Source of the DNA: Melieria omissa
Taxonomy: Eukaryota; Arthropoda; Insecta; Diptera; Ulidiidae
DNA length: 64,000 nucleotides
Direction: 5' to 3'
NCBI GenBank assembly: GCA_963971225.1
Contig: OZ020269.1
Span: 40,879,264 to 40,943,263 of the forward strand
The notes below the pieces were generated by a model. The model did no database searches. It saw only the letters and a program-made list of their open reading frames with translations, and was not told the origin of the DNA. Positions 63,170-64,000 of the stretch are shown here, piece after piece; positions within the stretch are counted from its first letter, which is position 1, and every line of letters begins with the position of its first letter. The position numbers were made by a program, and so were the translations under genes.

Positions 63170-63530
63170 CTATTTTTTCAAGCTGAATAAACAGTTTTTT
63201 AAATGAAGTCTAAACCATTGAGTAGAAAATCCATAATATTTATGTTTTTGAATAAGTTACGAAATTTTATTTTTATTTTACTTTAGAAAATCAAAAAATT
63301 TTAGTTACGACTTTTTATTTCATCAAAAGTGTCACAATTTGAGTTAGGACTATTTTGAATTGAGCAGCAGCGATCAAATAGCATCGAATCGAAACAAAAA
63401 ATACAACAACAAAATATACTGAACTTTTGTCTGTAGGTAGACATGGGCATTATGCATCGTATTAACACAAAAACTTAAAATTCAAATTTTGAGTTGTGTC
63501 ACTTTTGAAGTGAGCTTACGATATAATAAC
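63170..63530 (+). repeat. Dispersed repeat, copy 3 of 3
   Basis: Matches 13140-13430 over about 240 bp and, at its left, the 6640-6770 block ('gagtagaaaatcc', 'ttttattttac(t)tagaaaat'). Unclassified. Confidence 0.55.
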
Positions 63531-63645
63531 TATTTACCTCCTGCAAGTCCATTTTTTAATTTTAGAACACAATTTTTAGCTTTAAGTGAATAAATTGTCA
63601 ACGAATACCAGCAATGAAAACAAAAAAGAAATATACCGTTACTAT

Positions 63646-64000
63646 TAGGCATCGCAATCCCGGGATCCCGGACTTTTTCCAGTCCCGAAAATCCCGGGAT
63701 TCAAATCTTTTAATCCCGGGATTTTCGGGATTGCAAAAGATGCTTCAAAGTTCAAATGAAATAAATTTAAAAGCACAAAAACCCAATTCCTTATCTGAAG
63801 GAGGAGGGAGGGGATAGAGGGCGTCTTTTGCAAAAGGCTTATAATTATTTACTAAGCATTCAACCAGCAAGTGTTGAATCTGAAAGATGTTTTCTCTCAG
63901 CAGGGTTTATTTGCAATAAATTTCGCTCTAGATTAGAGGGCAAAACATTTAATGCCTTAGTATTTTTAAGATCTCAGTTTTTAGTTAATCACAACGCTTA
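63646..64000 (+). mobile_element. hAT element copy 3, left part (runs off the window)
   Basis: Begins TAGGCATCGCAATCCCGGGA and is nearly identical to 57639-57890. It contains the cleanest version of the hAT dimerisation domain, from about 63821 to the window end: RLLQKAYNYLLSIQPASVES, then ERCFLSAGFICNKFRSRLEG and FNALVFLRSQFLVNHNA. ERCF.SAG is the family signature. It has no nested MITE, so it supplies the empty site for 57896-58503. Confidence 0.85.

Noticed and set aside
274..64000. CRISPR arrays, bacterial operons or horizontally acquired bacterial genes
   Set aside because: No regularly spaced repeats with unique spacers, no ribosome-binding-site organisation and no bacterial protein family was seen.

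Overview
The window looks like AT-rich nuclear DNA of an insect, most likely a cyclorrhaphan fly. That call is an inference from its mix of P-type, piggyBac, mellifera-type mariner, HARBI1, LOA/I-type LINE, RTE-type LINE and copia elements. There is no prokaryotic gene organisation, no rRNA and no genuine tRNA gene.

Only one host gene is certain: a CD36/scavenger-receptor class B gene on the minus strand. Its exons lie at 60603-60411, 16652-16274 and 16212-16091. All three have GT/AG borders, compatible phases and continuous CD36-family protein sequence. The first two are separated by a 43.8 kb intron, and nearly everything between them is mobile DNA. The gene's 5' and 3' ends were not found here.

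Layout. 1-7.9 kb: TTAA-bounded (piggyBac-type) elements, a PIF-type MITE and CCACGCCC-rich, Helitron-like repeats. 8.5-11.8 kb: a Ty3/gypsy element with LTRs in which I see no difference, lacking most of pol. 13.5-16.0 kb: a HARBI1 (Harbinger) fossil holding a SINE and two nested elements. 16.1-16.7 kb: two CD36 exons. 17.9 kb: a second SINE. 19.2-24.0 kb: an older relative of the gypsy element with four elements nested in its 5' LTR. 24.1-31.9 kb: long-TIR fold-back, Tc1, mariner and piggyBac remnants. 32.2-37.1 kb: an RTE-type LINE (minus) carrying two younger insertions. 39.1-46.4 kb: a LINE inside a mariner inside a hAT element, itself cut by the end of a TTAA element. 46.8-47.5 kb: an intact zinc-knuckle ORF. 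48.5-60.0 kb: a piggyBac element whose transposase is split by a P-type element and whose right part holds a copia element, itself split by a hAT element that carries a MITE. 60.4 kb: a CD36 exon. 61-64 kb: a MITE with a nested mariner derivative, then the start of another hAT copy.

The nesting gives a relative order. Old hosts are the piggyBac, hAT, HARBI1 and RTE copies. Young insertions are the LINE at 40.6-46.1 kb (both ORFs open), the gypsy copy at 8.5 kb and the two near-identical mariner derivatives at 15.0 and 61.1 kb. Most elements are deletion derivatives that must have been moved by transposases or pol proteins encoded elsewhere. No operon, CRISPR array, origin or riboswitch was seen.
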